Shown here in pieces: positions 61,312-64,000 of a stretch of 64,000 nucleotides of DNA. The position numbers were made by a program, and so were the translations under genes. The stretch covers positions 22,637 to 86,636 of the forward strand of contig CAMMTN010000003.1 of assembly GCA_946499885.1 (NCBI GenBank). Reading direction: 5' to 3'. The DNA is from an uncultured Clostridium sp. (lineage in GTDB: Bacteria > Bacillota > Clostridia > TANB77 > CAG-508). The notes under the pieces were generated by a model. That model was given only the letters and a program-made list of their open reading frames with translations, was not told where the DNA came from and did not search any database. How positions within the stretch are numbered: the first letter of the stretch is position 1; every line of letters begins with the position of its first letter.

Positions 61312-61361
61312 AGTTCTATCCTTTTCAAAGGAAATCTTTGGGAAAGGAGGTGTTGTGTAGA

Positions 61362-61460
61362 ATGAACGGATACTTGCTTATATGGATTCTACTTCAGAAA
61401 ATTGAAAAATTAGAAGAAGAATTGAATACATATAAGAAAAACAACACAGATAAAAACTGA
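61362..61460 (+). CDS. 32-residue peptide, candidate type I toxin
   Basis: MNGYLLIWILLQKIEKLEEEL followed by a polar Lys/Asn-rich tail. The hydrophobic stretch YLLIWILL could sit in a membrane. The ATG follows an unusually strong site, AAAGGAGGTG. The following hairpin ends the transcript. A convergent antisense RNA carries a second copy of GGTGTTG...AATGAACGGATAC, which covers this site and start. The layout is that of Fst/par toxins, though the peptide is not recognisably Fst. Confidence 0.65.
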   Translation: MNGYLLIWILLQKIEKLEEELNTYKKNNTDKN

Positions 61461-61469
61461 TTTTCAGTT

Positions 61470-61500
61470 CAGAGCAGTCACTACCTGCTCTGTTTATTTT
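61470..61500 (+). terminator. Terminator of the toxin mRNA
   Basis: CAGAGCAG / CTGCTCTG with loop TCACTAC, followed by TTTATTTT. Confidence 0.8.
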
Positions 61501-61504
61501 ATAC

Positions 61505-61579
61505 ATAAAAAAGATATGTGTCACTACCACATATCTGGTGTTGCTTAATGAACGGATACGTTTCACTTAAGCTATTATT
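61505..61579 (-). ncRNA. Antisense RNA of the par-like module
   Basis: Transcription from the promoter at 61580-61608 on the minus strand gives an RNA with GTATCCGTTCAT (complement of 61548-61559, identical to the toxin start repeat 61362-61373) and CAACACC (complement to the toxin GGTGTTG). It ends in the hairpin AGATATGTG / CACATATCT (61512-61536) with loop GTAGTGA and then TTTTTTAT. The loop is complementary to the loop of the toxin mRNA terminator. Confidence 0.7.
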
Positions 61580-61608
61580 AGTATAGCATTATTTACTTTA
61601 TTTGTCAA
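61580..61608 (-). promoter_or_regulatory. Promoter of the antisense RNA
   Basis: On the minus strand TTGACA (61608-61603), 17 bases, TATACT (61585-61580). Near-consensus. Confidence 0.85.
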
Positions 61609-61678
61609 ATAATTTTCAAACTTTTTTTTGAAAATGGAAGTGGAATTTATGATTTAATTAGTATATATTAGTCACTTG

Positions 61679-62930
61679 CTATTTTTCATTTTCTTCAACA
61701 ATTTGTCTTTTTATTTCCTCTGAATTTTGTCTTGCTTCATTGCTTTTTATTGGGTTTAATTTTCTGTATTCTCCATTATGAGATAATTCATTAATAAAAT
61801 TAGTCCTTTGACTATTAAAACTAGATATATAATTTTCTTCTTGTTCTCTAGCAGGAGGTAAAACATTTAATTGTTTTTCAGTGAAATTTTTTATAAAAGG
61901 AATATTCATTAATGTTTTATGCTTTTCAAAAAATTTAGCAATCTTTTGAGAAAATGATAGTTTTTTTTCCACTTTTGAGGCATTTGACGGTATATGATCC
62001 TCTGGCTTTATTGTGCCTTTTATATCTTTAAATTTAGTAGTTTCAAGACTATGAATTTTTCCATCTAATATTTGTTGCATTTCAGATAATATCGTTTCAT
62101 TTTTTCTATTATTCTCCCCAACACTTATATTTTGACCCCTTGTAACTATTAGTCTTTTCATTCCTTCTTGAAATTGTTGATAACTTTTTTCACCCTCAGT
62201 CATATCTTTTCCTATCGATTTTATATAAGCTTGCTTAAATTGTTGCTCATCTGAATTCCATGCAGCTTGAATAATTGACTTTTCATCCATTTTATCTGAC
62301 AACATATATATTGCCTTTGTTTCAGCTTGATATGTTTCTAATTCGTTAGGATTTTTCCCTTCAATTCTACTTGAAATATAATTTACTATAGCCTCGACAT
62401 TATTATTATTACCACCAATTTGTCTATATTCTCCAGATAAATAGTCTTTACCAGTTTCTGAAAAAATATGTTTCTCTCCCATACCATATTTATCTTTTAT
62501 AGTATATGCTGAATGAGTTAATTCATGTATTAATGTGCTTTTTATTTCTGTTCTTCTTTGCCCGCATATCTTGTAATAGCTTTTGTTTATCTGCTTCTGT
62601 ATATAAATTCCACATTTTTTTATCTGTTTCAGACAATTCTAAATCAGATTCATTAAAATAAATAAAAATTTCATTTGTATCAGTATTGTCTGCAATTCTT
62701 CCTTTATATTCTCCCAGTTCCCCATTTAGCGCCTTGTTACGACCAGCAAATGTAATTTTGTCTAAATTATCTTCTAGTCTTTTAAATAAATCTTCTGTTG
62801 AGATAACATCTCCGTATAATCTTATATGACCTTTTATAAATTCATGGATACATTCTTGTATAAAAGGATTCTCAAAATTTTTATCTTTACAGAATTTTAT
62901 TATTTTATTGTTTAATTCTTGATTTTTCAA
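61679..62930 (-). CDS. HExxH metallopeptidase-like protein, frameshifted at a CGG codon
   Basis: The first frame starts at TTG 62930 (after GGAGG) and ends soon after KLLQDM, CGG (62564-62562). Skipping the C gives DM-GQRRTEIKSTLIHELTHSA, placing the HExxH zinc motif in a continuous 416-residue protein that runs to 61679. The motif HELTH is followed 40 residues later by NNVEAIVNYISSR, with a possible third ligand Glu. The C-terminal half is low in hydrophobic residues. No signal peptide. It might be a cargo or accessory gene of the mobile element. Confidence 0.75.
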
Positions 62931-63014
62931 ATTTTTCCTCCAAAACTTTCAATTTAACTATTATAAGTTTATCATACACCTTTACATTTTACAACAAAAT
63001 TCGAGCTAATTCTA

Positions 63015-63043
63015 TTGTAAATAAACTCTTTTTAATATATAAT
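63015..63043 (+). promoter_or_regulatory. Promoter upstream of the last gene
   Basis: TTGTAA (63015-63020), 17-base spacer, TATAAT (63038-63043), about 40 bases before the start codon. Confidence 0.75.
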
Positions 63044-63082
63044 AAAAAAAGATATATACTGAGAAAGAAGGAAATGTATTTT

Positions 63083-63643
63083 ATGAAAAAAATAATAAGT
63101 AAACTTATAATTTTATTTTGTATAATTATTGTTATTATTGGAATATTATTTTTTATATATTGTATGAAATCTATTAATATAAAACCTATTAATGTAGACA
63201 TATCAGGTATAATAGGAGCACTTCTTATTCTATTTACATATCTTATGGTAAGATATATTGTTCCAGGTATAATTAGCAATAATGGAATAAAATTAGTTAA
63301 TGAATTATTCATATTGGATATATATAATAAGAATAATGATTTGGAACATATAAGGATTACAGAAAGTAATTTGTTATTTAAATATAAATTAAAAATAAAA
63401 ACGATGTTCTATTTTCCTAAATCTTTTTCATATTTTTTGGGTGAAAGGAATAGAAATCCTGAATTTTTTATAAAAAATAAAACACCATTAACTACAAACG
63501 AAATAACTAATATTGTAGAAAAAATAAAAAGATTAAATGACATGCAAGAAAATGAAATTATAGTAAATATTAAAGGTATTAAAAAGAATGTAAAAGCTAA
63601 TGAGATCAATGAGATTTTCGCAAAATATAAAATACAAATTTAA
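63083..63643 (+). CDS. Hypothetical membrane protein
   Basis: 186 residues from ATG 63083, preceded by AGAAGGAA at about eight bases; an ATG at 63074 lies too close to that site. Two N-terminal membrane helices (about 7-27 and 40-60) precede a cytoplasmic or surface domain with basic residues (LFKYKLKIKTMFYF) and a helical end. Family not recognised. Divergent from the metallopeptidase gene. Confidence 0.7.
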   Translation: MKKIISKLIILFCIIIVIIGILFFIYCMKSINIKPINVDISGIIGALLILFTYLMVRYIVPGIISNNGIKLVNELFILDIYNKNNDLEHIRITESNLLFKYKLKIKTMFYFPKSFSYFLGERNRNPEFFIKNKTPLTTNEITNIVEKIKRLNDMQENEIIVNIKGIKKNVKANEINEIFAKYKIQI

Positions 63644-63805
63644 TCTTCATTCGAAATAAACTAATTCCAATTATTTTTATAATGGATTTTAATTGAAAAA
63701 AAGAACAGTTTAAATGAACTTTATTAATTTTTGCATAAATTATTGTTGCAATTTATAAAAAAATATGATATACTTTAATAAATTGATTGATATTTGTATC
63801 AATCG

Positions 63806-63990
63806 TTATGAGAGCCAAAAGGTTGTAGATATCTACTTCGTTGGCACCACAATAATTTATCTTTATAAAATAGATTTATAAAATGTTTTAATGTCAATAG
63901 TTGGTGTGAAAAGCTTTTAAGTTTTTTTAATACCAACTATTATTAGTGGCTCAATGTCAATAGTTGGGGTGGAAAACTTTGAAAGTTTTC
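63806..63990. repeat. Direct repeats and hairpins at the right edge
   Basis: AATGTCAATAGTTGG occurs at 63890-63904 and 63953-63967. The first copy forms a hairpin AATAGTTGGT / ACCAACTATT (63896-63941); the second is followed by AAAACTTT / AAAGTTTT (63973-63989). Further left, GCCAA / TTGGC encloses the palindrome GTAGATATCTAC. The structure may continue beyond the window. Confidence 0.55.
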
Positions 63991-64000
63991 TGCCTCAGTT

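Overview
The window reads as a chromosomal stretch of a very AT-rich, low-GC Gram-positive bacterium of the Clostridia type (Bacillota). Supporting genes are PolC-type DNA polymerase III, dimeric GlyS, the sporulation sigma factor SigH, YtaF-, YtxC- and SpoVB/MurJ-like proteins, a sortase with an LPxTG substrate, two L,D-transpeptidases and a tRNA-Thr with encoded CCA. A lineage of uncultured gut Clostridia is a reasonable guess, but nothing in the window fixes the species. Nearly all housekeeping genes lie on the minus strand, so replication probably runs from right to left here.

Layout. 1-7 kb: an isolated GC-richer orphan gene, a ZIP metal transporter, another GC-richer small gene, an L,D-transpeptidase operon, ytaF, and RNase P RNA (minus strand) with a long hairpin insert. 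7-12 kb: the der / plsY / gpsA block, then a frameshifted pilin-like gene whose C-terminus looks like a variable protein of a diversity-generating retroelement. 12-21 kb: envelope genes (two YfhO-like membrane proteins, dCMP deaminase, DUF1294, MurJ/SpoVB-like flippase, sugar-transfer ATP-grasp) and glyS, followed by a cluster of DnaA boxes. 21-31 kb: polC, rseP, cdsA, uppS, frr and pyrH, the classic cluster without dxr. 31-44 kb: sortase and LPxTG protein, ychF, a second L,D-transpeptidase, tRNA-Thr, sigH, rqcH, a FIST / aldehyde dehydrogenase / alcohol dehydrogenase operon, and ligA. 44-56 kb: pgsA, a glycosyltransferase, ytxC, rhodanese, secF/secD, an HD hydrolase, an acyltransferase / membrane protein / esterase trio, a VanW-domain protein, rlmD and tRNA-Leu(UAG). 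57-64 kb: a mobilizable element with a large serine recombinase, an oriT-like hairpin cluster, a Mob/Pre relaxase, a par-like type I toxin-antitoxin module, and a HExxH metallopeptidase.

Three signals stand out. (1) Four genes (cdsA, rseP, ytxC and a metallopeptidase) are each broken by one surplus base, and in each case the break can be placed exactly at a CGG codon. Skipping the C restores the reading frame with Gly (GGN). I found no other in-frame CGG inside a conserved host gene; the only others are in a non-conserved tail of rlmD and in three GC-rich orphan genes. This suggests an unassigned or slow CGG codon that is bypassed by +1 frameshifting. (2) The mobile element carries a convergent sense/antisense RNA pair with two well-formed promoters, repeats over the toxin start, and complementary terminator loops. 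This is the architecture of the Fst/par type I system, around an unfamiliar 32-residue peptide. (3) Two repeat families occur between genes: REP/REPIN-like hairpins with a constant GGGAC core and co-varying stems, and a larger structured element with compensatory changes and a conserved loop.

All calls come from reading the sequence. No database search or folding program was run.
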